From assembly GCA_045660825.1 (NCBI GenBank), contig JAZREN010000060.1:1-64000 (forward strand): a stretch of 64,000 nt of DNA, given 5' to 3'. The notes under the pieces were generated by a model. The model searched no databases. It was not told where the DNA came from and saw only the letters and a program-made list of their open reading frames with translations. How positions within the stretch are numbered: position 1 is the stretch's first letter; the number at the start of each line of letters is the position of its first letter. This document shows positions 14,219 to 23,016 of the stretch, piece after piece. Position numbers and translations under genes: made by a program. This DNA comes from HGM04593 sp045660825. Its GTDB lineage: Bacteria > Bacteroidota > Bacteroidia > Bacteroidales > Bacteroidaceae.

Positions 14219-17065
14219 GTGCGCAGACTCACATACTACATAACAACCATTCTTGTAATTGCATGCCTTTGCAGCTGTGCAAGCCGAAGGAAGAACAACG
14301 CCGGCACGCGTATGTATCACGCATTTACAGCCAAGTACAACACGTACTACAACGGCAACGTGGCATACGGACAGGCGCTGAAGGCACAGAAGACCGGACA
14401 CAAGGACAACTACCTCGAGCAGTTGCCGCTACTCATCATAAGCAACGAGAACACACAGAAGACCGGCGCTGCCAACTACGACAGGGCGATAGAGAAATCG
14501 CAGAAAGCCATAAAGAACCACTCCATCAAAAGAAGGCCCAAAAAACCGGCGGGCAAGAAACTGTCGAAGAAGAAACAACAGTTCTACTCACAGAAGGAGT
14601 TCAACCCATTCCTTTGGAAAGCATGGTTCCTGATGGCGAACTCACAGTTCCAGAAAGGTGAATTCACCGAGGCCGCCAGCACATACATCTACATATCCCG
14701 TCTCTACGAGAACGACCCCACGATTGTGGCACAGGCACGCATAGGGCTTGCCAAATGCTATGCCGAACTGGAGTGGCTCTATGAGGCCGAAGACCTGTTG
14801 CAACGCGTGCAGCGCGACACCGTGCCCGAGTCATTACACAAGGACTATGCCGTGGCAAAGGCCAACCTGCTACTCAAACAGCAACGCGACGAGGAGGCCA
14901 TTCCGTACATCAGAAGCGGAATCAAGCGCAAGGGACAGACACCGCTTGACAAGGCACGCGAATACTACCTGCTGGGGCAGCTATATGCCGATGCCGGCAA
15001 CAAGGAAGAGGCATACAAGAGCTTTGGCAAGACCATATCATTGAGCCCGCCCTATGAGTTCGAGTTCAATGCCCGCATACGCCAGACCGAAATGGCTACC
15101 GACGGCAACCACAAGAAGACACTGCGCAAGTTAAAGCGCATGGCAAGGTCGGACAAGAATACCGACTACCAGGCACAGATATATTACGCCATAGGCAACC
15201 TGCACCTGAGCAACAAGGACACCACCGAGGCCATAAAGGCCTACGAAACCGGTGTTGCTACAGGCGCTACAAGCGGATATGGCACAGGCATGCTGCACCT
15301 GCAGCTTGCAAAACTCTATTGGGTGAAGGAGAAATTCTCCAAAGCACACGACAACTACAGCAAGGCAATGTCAATGCTTGGCGAGGATACCCCCGATTTT
15401 GATGAAATAAAGTTCCGCAGCGAGTCACTTGCCGGCCTTGTGCAGTATACCGACATTGTGGAGAAGGAGAGCGAACTACTCTACTGGGCAACACTCACAC
15501 CCGAGGAGCTCAACCCGATACTCGATGCTCTCATTGAAGAGGCCAAGCGCCTGGAGGAACTGAAAAAGAAGGAGGAGAAGAAACTGGCACGCGAAAACGA
15601 GGGTGGCAGTGAACTCGACCAGGCCGGCAACAACGCAGCCATGACAATAGACAACCAGGGCGACAGACAGATGTGGTACTTCTACAACCCACAGCTGGTA
15701 GCACAGGGTGTACGTGCCTTCAAGGAGAAATGGGGCGACAGGGAACTGAAGGACTACTGGCGTTTCAGCAATACCATATCGTCACTCATGAGCGACGATT
15801 TTGCCATGGACAGCACCCTCACCGACAGCCTTGCTGTTGACAGCACCTTTGCAGCGATGGACAGCATTAACGTTGCCGGCAGCATTGACACAGAGATGGG
15901 CGACATAACCCTTGCGACCGACCCCACGACACGTGAATACTACATACAACAGATTCCCGACACCGAGGAGAAGAAGGCCGCATCACACAAGGCTTTGAGC
16001 GATGCGCTCTTTGAAGCGGGTGTAAGATTCAAGGACGATGTGAGCGACAAGCGCCTTACACTATCATACCTTGAACGTGTCGTCAATGACTACCCCGGGT
16101 TCGAGCGGCTTGCCGACACATACTACCAGCTGTTCCTTGCCTGCTCACGTTGGGACGAGCCCGAAAAGGCGGCCTACTACAAGAACCTGCTCATTGCCGG
16201 CTACCCCGACAGCACGATGACCCGTCGCATACAGGACCCCGATTTCTTTGAGAGCGCCGCGACACGCAAGCACAAGGAAGACTCGATATACGTAAAGGCA
16301 TACACCCACTACACCAACGGGGAGTATGACGACGTCATCAGCGAGAACAGCTACAGCGCAACAAAATACCCACAAGGTAACCACCGTGCACGTTTCATGT
16401 TCATCGATGCAATGGCAAAGCTCTACAGCGGACGACAGGAAGAGGCACTCGAGGCACTTGAATTGTTGACAAACACCTACTCGGCCGACAGCATAAGCCA
16501 CATGGCAGCCGGCATAAGCACAGGCATCAAGGAGGGCAAGCTGCTACACAGCGGCATATCGACATCAATCTGGGACCGCAAGGCCGACGGCACCATACGC
16601 CACGGCGAAGACAGCATACCGCAGTTCAGCACCGCACGTGGCGAGCCCTACTATTTTGTGCTCGCCTTTGCCAACGGTTCGGTCGACCAGAAACGCCTGC
16701 TCTTCGAAATGGCACGCTACAACTTCTCGCGCTACATGGTGCGAAGCTTTGAGATGACATTCGAGGAGTTGACCGAGGTAACACTGCTCGAGGTAAAGGA
16801 GTTCCTCAATTTCGATGAGGCTTTCCTGTACCGCAAGCGTCTGTTCGGCAATGCCGAGACTGCCCGACTGCTCGAGGGAATAAACACTTTTGTAATATCA
16901 AAGAGCAATCTCGATTTGTTATTACAATACTATACATTTGACGACTACACCGAGTTCTACGAGAAGAACTTCCTTGCCATACCAGAGGTTGAGATAGACG
17001 GCTACACGCTCGATGAGCCCGACTATGACGAGGATGTAGAGAATGAAGACGAAACAGATAACTAA
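14219..17065 (+). CDS. porW: PorW/SprE-like TPR lipoprotein (type IX secretion-associated)
   Basis: 948 aa starting with GTG. Lipoprotein signal MRRLTYYITTILVIACLCSC with an acylatable Cys at 18 or 20. The conserved AKYNTYYNGNVAY segment (about 39-51) is typical of PorW/SprE. Multiple tetratricopeptide repeats cover about 130-400 and 600-760, and the C-terminus is strongly acidic. In Porphyromonas gingivalis and Flavobacterium PorW/SprE is needed for type IX secretion or gliding and links the PorXY regulators to the machine. Here it lies one base before porX, so the two are translationally coupled. The name rests on the N-terminal motif, architecture and neighbour; whether this strain has a full T9SS cannot be seen. 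Confidence 0.82.
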   Translation: MRRLTYYITTILVIACLCSCASRRKNNAGTRMYHAFTAKYNTYYNGNVAYGQALKAQKTGHKDNYLEQLPLLIISNENTQKTGAANYDRAIEKSQKAIKNHSIKRRPKKPAGKKLSKKKQQFYSQKEFNPFLWKAWFLMANSQFQKGEFTEAASTYIYISRLYENDPTIVAQARIGLAKCYAELEWLYEAEDLLQRVQRDTVPESLHKDYAVAKANLLLKQQRDEEAIPYIRSGIKRKGQTPLDKAREYYLLGQLYADAGNKEEAYKSFGKTISLSPPYEFEFNARIRQTEMATDGNHKKTLRKLKRMARSDKNTDYQAQIYYAIGNLHLSNKDTTEAIKAYETGVATGATSGYGTGMLHLQLAKLYWVKEKFSKAHDNYSKAMSMLGEDTPDFDEIKFRSESLAGLVQYTDIVEKESELLYWATLTPEELNPILDALIEEAKRLEELKKKEEKKLARENEGGSELDQAGNNAAMTIDNQGDRQMWYFYNPQLVAQGVRAFKEKWGDRELKDYWRFSNTISSLMSDDFAMDSTLTDSLAVDSTFAAMDSINVAGSIDTEMGDITLATDPTTREYYIQQIPDTEEKKAASHKALSDALFEAGVRFKDDVSDKRLTLSYLERVVNDYPGFERLADTYYQLFLACSRWDEPEKAAYYKNLLIAGYPDSTMTRRIQDPDFFESAATRKHKEDSIYVKAYTHYTNGEYDDVISENSYSATKYPQGNHRARFMFIDAMAKLYSGRQEEALEALELLTNTYSADSISHMAAGISTGIKEGKLLHSGISTSIWDRKADGTIRHGEDSIPQFSTARGEPYYFVLAFANGSVDQKRLLFEMARYNFSRYMVRSFEMTFEELTEVTLLEVKEFLNFDEAFLYRKRLFGNAETARLLEGINTFVISKSNLDLLLQYYTFDDYTEFYEKNFLAIPEVEIDGYTLDEPDYDEDVENEDETDN

Positions 17066-17066
17066 G

Positions 17067-18623
17067 ATGGCATACCGTTTACTATGGGCCGACGATGAGA
17101 TAGAACTGCTCAAGGCCCACATAATATTTCTACAGGGCAAAGGGTACGAGGTCACAACCGTGACCAACGGCCCCGACGCCATTGATGCCTGCACAAAGGA
17201 GGCTTTCGACCTTGTGCTGCTCGACGAGAACATGCCCGGACTCACCGGACTTGAGACGCTGAGCGTCATAAAGGAGATGCACCCGCAGACACCAGTTGTC
17301 ATGGTCACCAAGAGCGAGGAAGAGGACATCATGGAGCAAGCGATAGGCTCAAAGATTGCCGACTACCTCATAAAACCTGTGAACCCCAACCAGATTCTCC
17401 TGACACTGAAGAAGAACATCCACCACAAGGAGATTGTGGCCGAGAAGGCCAACAGTGCCTACCAGCAGAACTTCGGCAAGCTGTCGATGCAAATCAGCGA
17501 TGCGCACACCACCGAGGAGTGGATGGAGATATACCGCAAGATTGTATATTGGGAGCTGCAACTCGAGGAGGCCGACACGCAGATGCACGACATGCTCAAG
17601 TCGCAGAAGGAGGAGGCCAACAGCATCTATGCACGCTTTGTAAAGAACAACTACATGGAGTGGATGGCAGCCGACCGCCATAAGCGCCCGCTCATGAGCC
17701 ACGACCTGTTCCGCGAACGCATATTCCCGCTTGTTGACAAGGGCGAGAAGGTGTTCATGATTATCATAGACAATTTCCGCTACGACCAATGGCGCATGCT
17801 TGCCAACGAGATTGGCGGCAACTTTGTCATTGAGGAGGAACTGTATACAAGCATACTTCCCACAGCGACACAATATGCCCGCAACGCCATCTTCTCGGGC
17901 CTCATGCCAAGCCAGATAAAGGAGATGTTCCCGCAGCTGTGGGTCGACGAGGAAGAGGAGGAGGGCAAGAACCTCAACGAGGAGGCACTCATAGGCACGC
18001 AAATAGCACGCTACCGCCGCAAGGACAGTTACTCCTATGGCAAGGTACTCACATCGGCGGCCGCCGACAAGTATATCGACAATATCCACAGCCTGGCAAA
18101 GAACGACATCAACGTGCTGGTGGTGAATTTCATCGACATGCTCTCACACGCCCGCACCGAGTCAATGATGGTGCGCGAGCTGGCGGCCAATGAGGCGGCA
18201 TACCGCTCCATCACTCAGTCGTGGATACGCCACTCGGCAATAAAGAAACTGTTCGACTACCTTGCCGACAGCCAATACACCGTTGTCATCACAACCGACC
18301 ATGGCAGCATACAGGTGGACACCCCAACAAAGGTCATTGGCGACAAGAACACCAACACCAACCTGCGCTACAAGCTGGGCAAGGCGCTCAACTACAGCGG
18401 CAAGGATGTATTTGAGATAAAGAACCCAGCCAAGGCATTCCTGCCACAGCCAAACATTAGCACAAGCTACATTTTTGCCACAGGCAACAAGTTCTTTGCC
18501 TACCCCAACAACTACAACTACTACGTATCGTACTACAAGGATACGTTCCAGCACGGCGGCATATCAATGGAAGAGATGCTTATACCATTCATCACAATGA
18601 AACCTAAAAACAACCGACAATAA
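17067..18623 (+). CDS. porX: PorX: response regulator with PglZ-family phosphatase/phosphodiesterase domain
   Basis: 518 aa from the ATG at 17067 (MAYRLLWADDE), the expected PorX length; the longer frame overlaps porW. The receiver domain (about 1-120) has acid pocket D9/D10, phospho-acceptor D53 (LLDENMPG), T81 and K103. A helical linker (about 125-200) leads to a PglZ/alkaline-phosphatase-like domain (about 205-515) with D235, the PTATQYAR nucleophile motif (T266/T268), D357 and H361 (DMLSHAR), D411-H412 (TTDHGS) and H496 as zinc ligands. In P. gingivalis PorX controls type IX secretion, and PglZ cleaves oligonucleotide phosphodiesters. All catalytic residues appear intact. The tsaE start overlaps its stop. 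Confidence 0.93.
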   Translation: MAYRLLWADDEIELLKAHIIFLQGKGYEVTTVTNGPDAIDACTKEAFDLVLLDENMPGLTGLETLSVIKEMHPQTPVVMVTKSEEEDIMEQAIGSKIADYLIKPVNPNQILLTLKKNIHHKEIVAEKANSAYQQNFGKLSMQISDAHTTEEWMEIYRKIVYWELQLEEADTQMHDMLKSQKEEANSIYARFVKNNYMEWMAADRHKRPLMSHDLFRERIFPLVDKGEKVFMIIIDNFRYDQWRMLANEIGGNFVIEEELYTSILPTATQYARNAIFSGLMPSQIKEMFPQLWVDEEEEEGKNLNEEALIGTQIARYRRKDSYSYGKVLTSAAADKYIDNIHSLAKNDINVLVVNFIDMLSHARTESMMVRELAANEAAYRSITQSWIRHSAIKKLFDYLADSQYTVVITTDHGSIQVDTPTKVIGDKNTNTNLRYKLGKALNYSGKDVFEIKNPAKAFLPQPNISTSYIFATGNKFFAYPNNYNYYVSYYKDTFQHGGISMEEMLIPFITMKPKNNRQ

Positions 18624-19054
18624 TGAGCGAACACACATTTACAATACACAGCCTCGAGGAGTACCCCGCAGCAGCAAAATGGTTCACCGGCTTTTTGCAG
18701 AAGGGAAACATCTTTGCCTTCTATGGCAAGATGGGCACCGGCAAGACCACATTCATAAAGAGCCTGTGCGAGGAGCTTGGTGTAGAGGACACCATCAACT
18801 CGCCCACATTTGCCATTGTGAACGAGTACGAGGACAGGGAGGCAAACACAATATTCCACTTCGATTTCTACCGCATCAAGTCCCTCACCGAGGTCTACAA
18901 TATGGGCTACGAGGAGTATTTCTACAGCAACGCCTACTGCTTCATCGAGTGGCCCGAGCTTATTGAGGAGCTGCTGCCCGAGGAGCACATCAGAGTGGAC
19001 ATCACCGAAGGCGACGACGGCGCTCGCACAATAAAGGTCACAATCAACGATTGA
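18623..19054 (+). CDS. tsaE: TsaE, tRNA threonylcarbamoyladenosine biosynthesis ATPase
   Basis: 143 aa. P-loop GKMGTGKT at residues 35-42, followed by NSPTFAIVNEYE and the HFDFYRI segment typical of TsaE. It drives the TsaB-TsaD complex that makes t6A37 on ANN-decoding tRNAs. Its ATG overlaps the last base of porX, so expression is coupled to that gene; this looks like operon convenience rather than a shared pathway. Confidence 0.95.
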   Translation: MSEHTFTIHSLEEYPAAAKWFTGFLQKGNIFAFYGKMGTGKTTFIKSLCEELGVEDTINSPTFAIVNEYEDREANTIFHFDFYRIKSLTEVYNMGYEEYFYSNAYCFIEWPELIEELLPEEHIRVDITEGDDGARTIKVTIND

Positions 19055-19066
19055 ACCACAACACAT

Positions 19067-19094
19067 TTGTCATACTGAGCGAAGCGAAGTATCT
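19067..19094. repeat. Short dispersed element, single arm (TTTGTCATACTGAGCGAAGC type)
   Basis: 28 bases in the tsaE-to-next-gene gap resemble the two arms at 50553-50622 (shared pattern TGTCATnCTGA...GAAGnATC). I take it as one degenerate copy of a short, hairpin-forming repeat family; the assignment rests on the resemblance between these copies. Confidence 0.5.
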
Positions 19095-19128
19095 GAAAAT
19101 ATTGGAATAAACACAAACAATACATAAT

Positions 19129-19449
19129 ATGAAAATCAACGCAAACGCATCGGGAACAAGAACCATAGAGGTTACCGAAGAACAACTGCAGATAATCAGG
19201 AAATATTCACTGCTCGACAGAATCGCCAACAGCATAGGTGTCATTGACGAGGAGTCGCTCAACAAGCTGCGCCTCACAGTACGCTCACTCATCGCATCAC
19301 AGACGATGGCATCAAAGGAGCTGCTCGACATCTGCCCAATACTTTACCACGAGGACATGAAGGCTCTTGGACTCAAGAACCTCATCAAGTACTACACCGA
19401 GTGGATGGCAGCAGCCGCAGCAGAGGAAGCAACAGAAACAAATGAGTAA
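19129..19449 (+). CDS. Conserved small protein of unknown function
   Basis: 106 aa; not recognised. An N-terminal beta-like segment (GTRTIEVTEEQLQII) is followed by predicted helices (about 22-65: LLDRIANSIGVIDEESLNKLRLTVRSL) and an Ala/Glu-rich tail. No signal peptide, membrane segment or known motif. Its end overlaps the start of the YgiQ-type gene by eight bases, so the two are co-translated. Codon usage matches its neighbours, which supports a real gene. Confidence 0.75.
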   Translation: MKINANASGTRTIEVTEEQLQIIRKYSLLDRIANSIGVIDEESLNKLRLTVRSLIASQTMASKELLDICPILYHEDMKALGLKNLIKYYTEWMAAAAAEEATETNE

Positions 19450-21298
19450 CAGAAAGATCACCGATTGGTTGCCAACCACCCGCAAGGAAGCCGAACTGCG
19501 CGGATGGGATGAGCTGGACGTTGTAATGTTCAGCGGCGATGCCTATGTCGACCACCCGTCGTTCGGTGCGGCAGTCATATGCCGTCTGCTGGAGGCTGAG
19601 GGACTGCGCGTAGCCATTGTTCCACAACCCAACTGGCAGGACGACCTGCGCGATTTCAAGAAGATGGGACGTCCCCGCCTGTTCTTTGGAATCTCGGCCG
19701 GCTGCATGGACTCAATGGTGAACAAATACACCGCAGCCAAGCGATTCCGCAGCGAGGACGCCTACTCGCCCAACGGCAAGCACAGCATGCGCCCCGAATA
19801 TGCGACAACCGTATATTCGAATATCCTTAAAAAGCTCTATCCCGACAGCCCTGTTGTCATAGGTGGTATTGAGGCTTCAATGCGTCGCTTCACACACTAC
19901 GACTATTGGCAGGACCGCCTGATGAAGAGCATACTTGTCGACAGCAAGGCCGACGTGCTTGTATATGGCATGGGCGAACAGCCCATGACCGCGCTGTGCA
20001 GAGCCATGCAGGCTAAGCTACAGGAGAGCGGTGCCGAGTACATCACCGCCGATGTTGCACGCGAAATGACAAAGGAGATACGCCAGACCGGTTACCTCAC
20101 CCGCAAGGGCGACATTACCGTTGACGAGTCACAGGACAAAATCCTTGCACCGCATGCCGTGTGCCTCAAGGATAAAGCCAAGCAGGCAGCCAATTTCCTT
20201 GCGATAGAGAAGGAGTCGAACAAGGTAAGTGCCAAACGACTGATGCAGGAGTATGAGGAGGGCGTTGTTGTCATCAACCCGCCGTTCCCCACAATGACCA
20301 CCGAGCAGCTCGACCACAGTTTCGACCTGCCTTACACACGCTTGCCCCACCCCAAGTACAACGGCAAGCGCATACCGGCATATGACATGATAAAGCACTC
20401 GGTGAACATACACCGTGGCTGTTTCGGAGGCTGCGCCTTCTGTACCATATCGGCCCACCAGGGAAAGTTCATTGTCAACCGCAGCCAAGAGAGCATTCTG
20501 CGCGAGATAAAGGAGATTGCTGCGATGGACGACTTCAAAGGCTACCTCAGTGACCTTGGAGGCCCGTCCGCCAACATGTACATGATGAAGGGCAAGAATA
20601 GCGACCTGTGCGCCAAGTGCTCACGCCCGTCGTGCATACAGCCAAAAATATGCCCCAACATGAACATTGACCACAGCGCACTGCTCGAACTGTACAAGAA
20701 GGTCGATGCACTGCCTTGTATAAAGAAGAGTTTCATTGGCAGTGGCGTGAGATACGACATGCTGCTTCACAGAACGGGCGACAAGCAACGCGACGAGGTG
20801 ACAGACAGGTATACAGAAGAACTGATAAAAAATCACGTCAGCGGCCGTTTAAAGGTGGCTCCCGAGCACACCAACGATGCAGTGCTCAAGCTCATGCGCA
20901 AGCCGTCGTTCAAGCAGTTCCACGACTTCAAGCGCATCTTCGACCGCATCAACAGCCGCCATAACCTCAAGCAGCAGATAATCCCCTACTTCATCAGCAG
21001 CCACCCCGGCAGCACGGTGGAGAGCATGGCAGAACTTGCAGCAGAGACAAAGCAGCTCAATTTTCACCTTGAGCAGGTGCAGGACTTCACCCCAACGCCA
21101 ATGACAATGGCTACTGAGATGTACTACACCGGCATAAACCCCGAGACCGGAGAGAGCATCTATGTTGCACGCTCAATGAAGGACAAGGAGGCGCAGAGGA
21201 GATTCTTCTTCTGGTACAAACCCGAGGAACGCAAGCAGATTGCACAGTTGCTGCGCCGCATGGGAAGAACAGACTTGGTAAAGAAATTAGGGATATAA
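19442..21298 (+). CDS. YgiQ/UPF0313 family radical SAM protein
   Basis: 618 aa from the ATG at 19442 (MSNRKITDWLPTT); the longer frame reads through the preceding gene. The N-terminal domain resembles a B12-binding-like fold (about 1-270). The radical SAM core follows with the 4Fe-4S motif C327-x3-C331-x2-C334 (RGCFGGCAFC). A second cysteine group (CAKCSRPSCIQPKICPN) suggests another metal site. The end, about 560-618, is basic. The reaction is not established for this family. Confidence 0.92.
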   Translation: MSNRKITDWLPTTRKEAELRGWDELDVVMFSGDAYVDHPSFGAAVICRLLEAEGLRVAIVPQPNWQDDLRDFKKMGRPRLFFGISAGCMDSMVNKYTAAKRFRSEDAYSPNGKHSMRPEYATTVYSNILKKLYPDSPVVIGGIEASMRRFTHYDYWQDRLMKSILVDSKADVLVYGMGEQPMTALCRAMQAKLQESGAEYITADVAREMTKEIRQTGYLTRKGDITVDESQDKILAPHAVCLKDKAKQAANFLAIEKESNKVSAKRLMQEYEEGVVVINPPFPTMTTEQLDHSFDLPYTRLPHPKYNGKRIPAYDMIKHSVNIHRGCFGGCAFCTISAHQGKFIVNRSQESILREIKEIAAMDDFKGYLSDLGGPSANMYMMKGKNSDLCAKCSRPSCIQPKICPNMNIDHSALLELYKKVDALPCIKKSFIGSGVRYDMLLHRTGDKQRDEVTDRYTEELIKNHVSGRLKVAPEHTNDAVLKLMRKPSFKQFHDFKRIFDRINSRHNLKQQIIPYFISSHPGSTVESMAELAAETKQLNFHLEQVQDFTPTPMTMATEMYYTGINPETGESIYVARSMKDKEAQRRFFFWYKPEERKQIAQLLRRMGRTDLVKKLGI

Positions 21299-21300
21299 GC

Positions 21301-21335
21301 ACAAAAACGGCGACTTATTCGGTCGCCGTTTTTGT
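21301..21335. terminator. Bidirectional terminator between ygiQ-like gene and hpf
   Basis: Perfect 14-bp stem (21301-21314 with 21322-21335), 7-base loop, with A-run and T-run in the arms. It serves both converging genes. Confidence 0.95.
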
Positions 21336-21348
21336 TATATAAAGGATT

Positions 21349-21636
21349 TTATTTGTTCTTGTTCTTCTCGGCCTGAACCTTTACGGCGTCAATTGCACCA
21401 AGGAGAGCATCTTCAAAAGTGTCGCTTATCTTTGAGGCAAAAAGATCGCCACCGGCTGCCGATACACGCAAGGCGACTTCCTTGTTCTTGGCAGTCTCGG
21501 GCTTAATCAGTTTCATTGTCACCTCAAGGGCTGTTGCACCTTCGCAAAGCTTATCCAACTTCGCAACTTTTTTCTCCACGAACTCCATCAACTGCTGTGA
21601 TGCATCGAAATGAACAGATTGAATTCTTGTTACCAT
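21349..21636 (-). CDS. hpf: Ribosome hibernation-promoting factor, short form
   Basis: 95 aa from the ATG at 21636 (MVTRIQSVHFDASQQ), chosen because family members start here; AGGAG precedes it. Single HPF/RaiA domain without the C-terminal dimerisation extension, so it is the short type. Binds the 30S decoding region in stationary phase. Last gene of the rpsU-xerC-hpf cluster, 29 bases after xerC. Confidence 0.93.
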   Translation of the reverse strand: MVTRIQSVHFDASQQLMEFVEKKVAKLDKLCEGATALEVTMKLIKPETAKNKEVALRVSAAGGDLFASKISDTFEDALLGAIDAVKVQAEKNKNK

Positions 21637-21665
21637 AACTCCTAAATTTAAAATGTTTAAATTTA

Positions 21666-22553
21666 TCATTTACCGGCTCTGGGATGAGCCTTCTCATAAA
21701 ATCCTTTCAAATCCTCGAAACTGAGGTGGGTATAGATCTCGGTGGTTGCCAACTGGCGGTGCCCCAACAATTCTTTAACAGCTCCAATCTCGGCATTGTT
21801 GTTGAGCATTGCCGTTGCAAAGGAATGGCGCAACACGTGGGGGCTCTTTTTCTTCACCGAGGTGACATCCGCAAGACGGCTCCTCACCATTCTGTAGACA
21901 CTGCCGGGGGCAATGCGTTCTCCTTTAGACGAGAGGAAAAGGGCTTCACCGGGCTGTGTAGCGAATGCCTCGCGCTCACGGAGATAGTTTTCCAAAGCAG
22001 CCTTGAGCCCCGCAGCAAAGGGGATGATGCGCTCACGATTGCGTTTTCCAAGAACCTTGACAACACCTGCATGCATATCGAGTGAGGAGAGGTTGAGCCC
22101 TACAAGTTCGGAGAGACGCATTCCTGTCTCGTAAAAGAGCTGTAGTATCATCTTGTCGCGGCAGGCTGCATAGTCATCACCAAAGGCAACGTCGTCGATG
22201 AGTTTGTTCATCTCATCTTCCTTAACAAATGATGGCAATTTCTTGCGGCACTTGGGACCTTTGAGGCTTGCGACAGGGTTCTGCTCAACGCCGCAGTTGG
22301 CGCGCACAAAGGCGAAGAATGAACGCAAGGTACTGAGCTTGCGACAAACGGTTGAAGGGGCAGCACCGGCGTCCATCATGGAGGCAACCCAGGAGCGCAC
22401 GACATCGGTGTCGGCCTCATGAAAAGACAATGACTCATCCAGGCGGGCCACATAGTCCTTGAAGGCGAGAAGATCGCGCTCGTATGCCCGCAATGTGTGG
22501 GCCGAGTATAGCCTCTCAACTCTCAAATACCCGATGAATGAGTCTATAAACAT
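21666..22553 (-). CDS. xerC: Tyrosine recombinase XerC-type
   Basis: 295 aa. SAM-like N-terminal domain (about 1-85) and catalytic domain with R in GMRLSEL, K in LGKRNRE, HVLRHSF, LGHR and nucleophile Y in TEIYTHL; all six catalytic residues are present. Resolves chromosome dimers at dif together with XerD (the 55053-55961 gene here). It lies between rpsU and hpf, an order I know from other Bacteroidales. A perfect stem-loop abuts its start codon. XerC versus XerD cannot be settled from sequence alone; I use context. Confidence 0.88.
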   Translation of the reverse strand: MFIDSFIGYLRVERLYSAHTLRAYERDLLAFKDYVARLDESLSFHEADTDVVRSWVASMMDAGAAPSTVCRKLSTLRSFFAFVRANCGVEQNPVASLKGPKCRKKLPSFVKEDEMNKLIDDVAFGDDYAACRDKMILQLFYETGMRLSELVGLNLSSLDMHAGVVKVLGKRNRERIIPFAAGLKAALENYLREREAFATQPGEALFLSSKGERIAPGSVYRMVRSRLADVTSVKKKSPHVLRHSFATAMLNNNAEIGAVKELLGHRQLATTEIYTHLSFEDLKGFYEKAHPRAGK

Positions 22554-22591
22554 ATTCGTTGCCGAAAGAAATGGTCTTTCGGCAACGAATA
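22553..22591 (-). promoter_or_regulatory. Perfect 16-bp stem-loop abutting the xerC start codon
   Basis: Arms 22576-22591 and 22553-22568 are perfectly complementary with a 7-base loop. On the minus strand the hairpin ends at the first base of the xerC ATG. It would bury any ribosome binding site, or it could be the rpsU terminator or an RNA processing site; there is no T-run after it, which disfavours simple termination. Confidence 0.85.
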
Positions 22592-22629
22592 TAAATCAGT
22601 TTTAATTAAAAAACAAGAAAAACGGGAAA

Positions 22630-22821
22630 TTATTCCTCATTTGCGCGAAGCTTCTGTACGTATACAGCGTGCTCCATTTTAAGACGCTTCAATACTGAAG
22701 GCTTGTCAAACTGCTGACGTGCGCGCAACTCCTTAACTACACCGGTTTTCTCGAATTTTCTCTTGAATTTCTTGAGAGCTCTTTCAATGTTCTCGCCCTC
22801 TTTAACAGGTACTACAATCAT
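22630..22821 (-). CDS. rpsU: 30S ribosomal protein S21
   Basis: 63 aa, basic and helical (ERALKKFKRKFEKTGVVKELR), full length for S21. It lies near the 3' end of 16S rRNA in the 30S subunit and affects initiation. Led by a full-consensus promoter at 22876-22906 and followed by a strong hairpin before xerC, so xerC and hpf may be read through at a lower level. Confidence 0.96.
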   Translation of the reverse strand: MIVVPVKEGENIERALKKFKRKFEKTGVVKELRARQQFDKPSVLKRLKMEHAVYVQKLRANEE

Positions 22822-22875
22822 TTCCTATTTAATTATTTAGTTTATATTATTTTTCACTTTAGACAAAATGCAGCG

Positions 22876-22906
22876 CAAAAGTAGAAACTTTTTCTTAAAT
22901 GGCAAA
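22876..22906 (-). promoter_or_regulatory. Full-consensus Bacteroidales promoter of rpsU
   Basis: On the minus strand: TTTG (22903-22906), 19 bases, TACTTTTG (22876-22883). Fits the TTTG-N19-TAnnTTTG consensus exactly, suiting a highly expressed ribosomal protein gene. Confidence 0.85.
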
Positions 22907-22955
22907 ACTTTCGCACCGTTTTTTACCGAAAAGAAGTAAAAGTTTATGTTATAGC

Positions 22956-22989
22956 GCAAAAAGGATGGCAGCATTTAATGCCGCCATCC
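22956..22989 (-). terminator. Terminator downstream of mdh
   Basis: GGATGGC and GCCATCC arms (22983-22989 with 22963-22969) around an AT-rich loop, followed on the minus strand by CTTTTTGC. Confidence 0.85.
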
Positions 22990-23016
22990 CATATATAACC
23001 TTATTAATATATAATA

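Noticed and set aside
17349..18089. 246-codon open frame opposite porX
   Set aside because: Shadow of a GC-rich third-position gene; no recognisable domain, and porX is certain.
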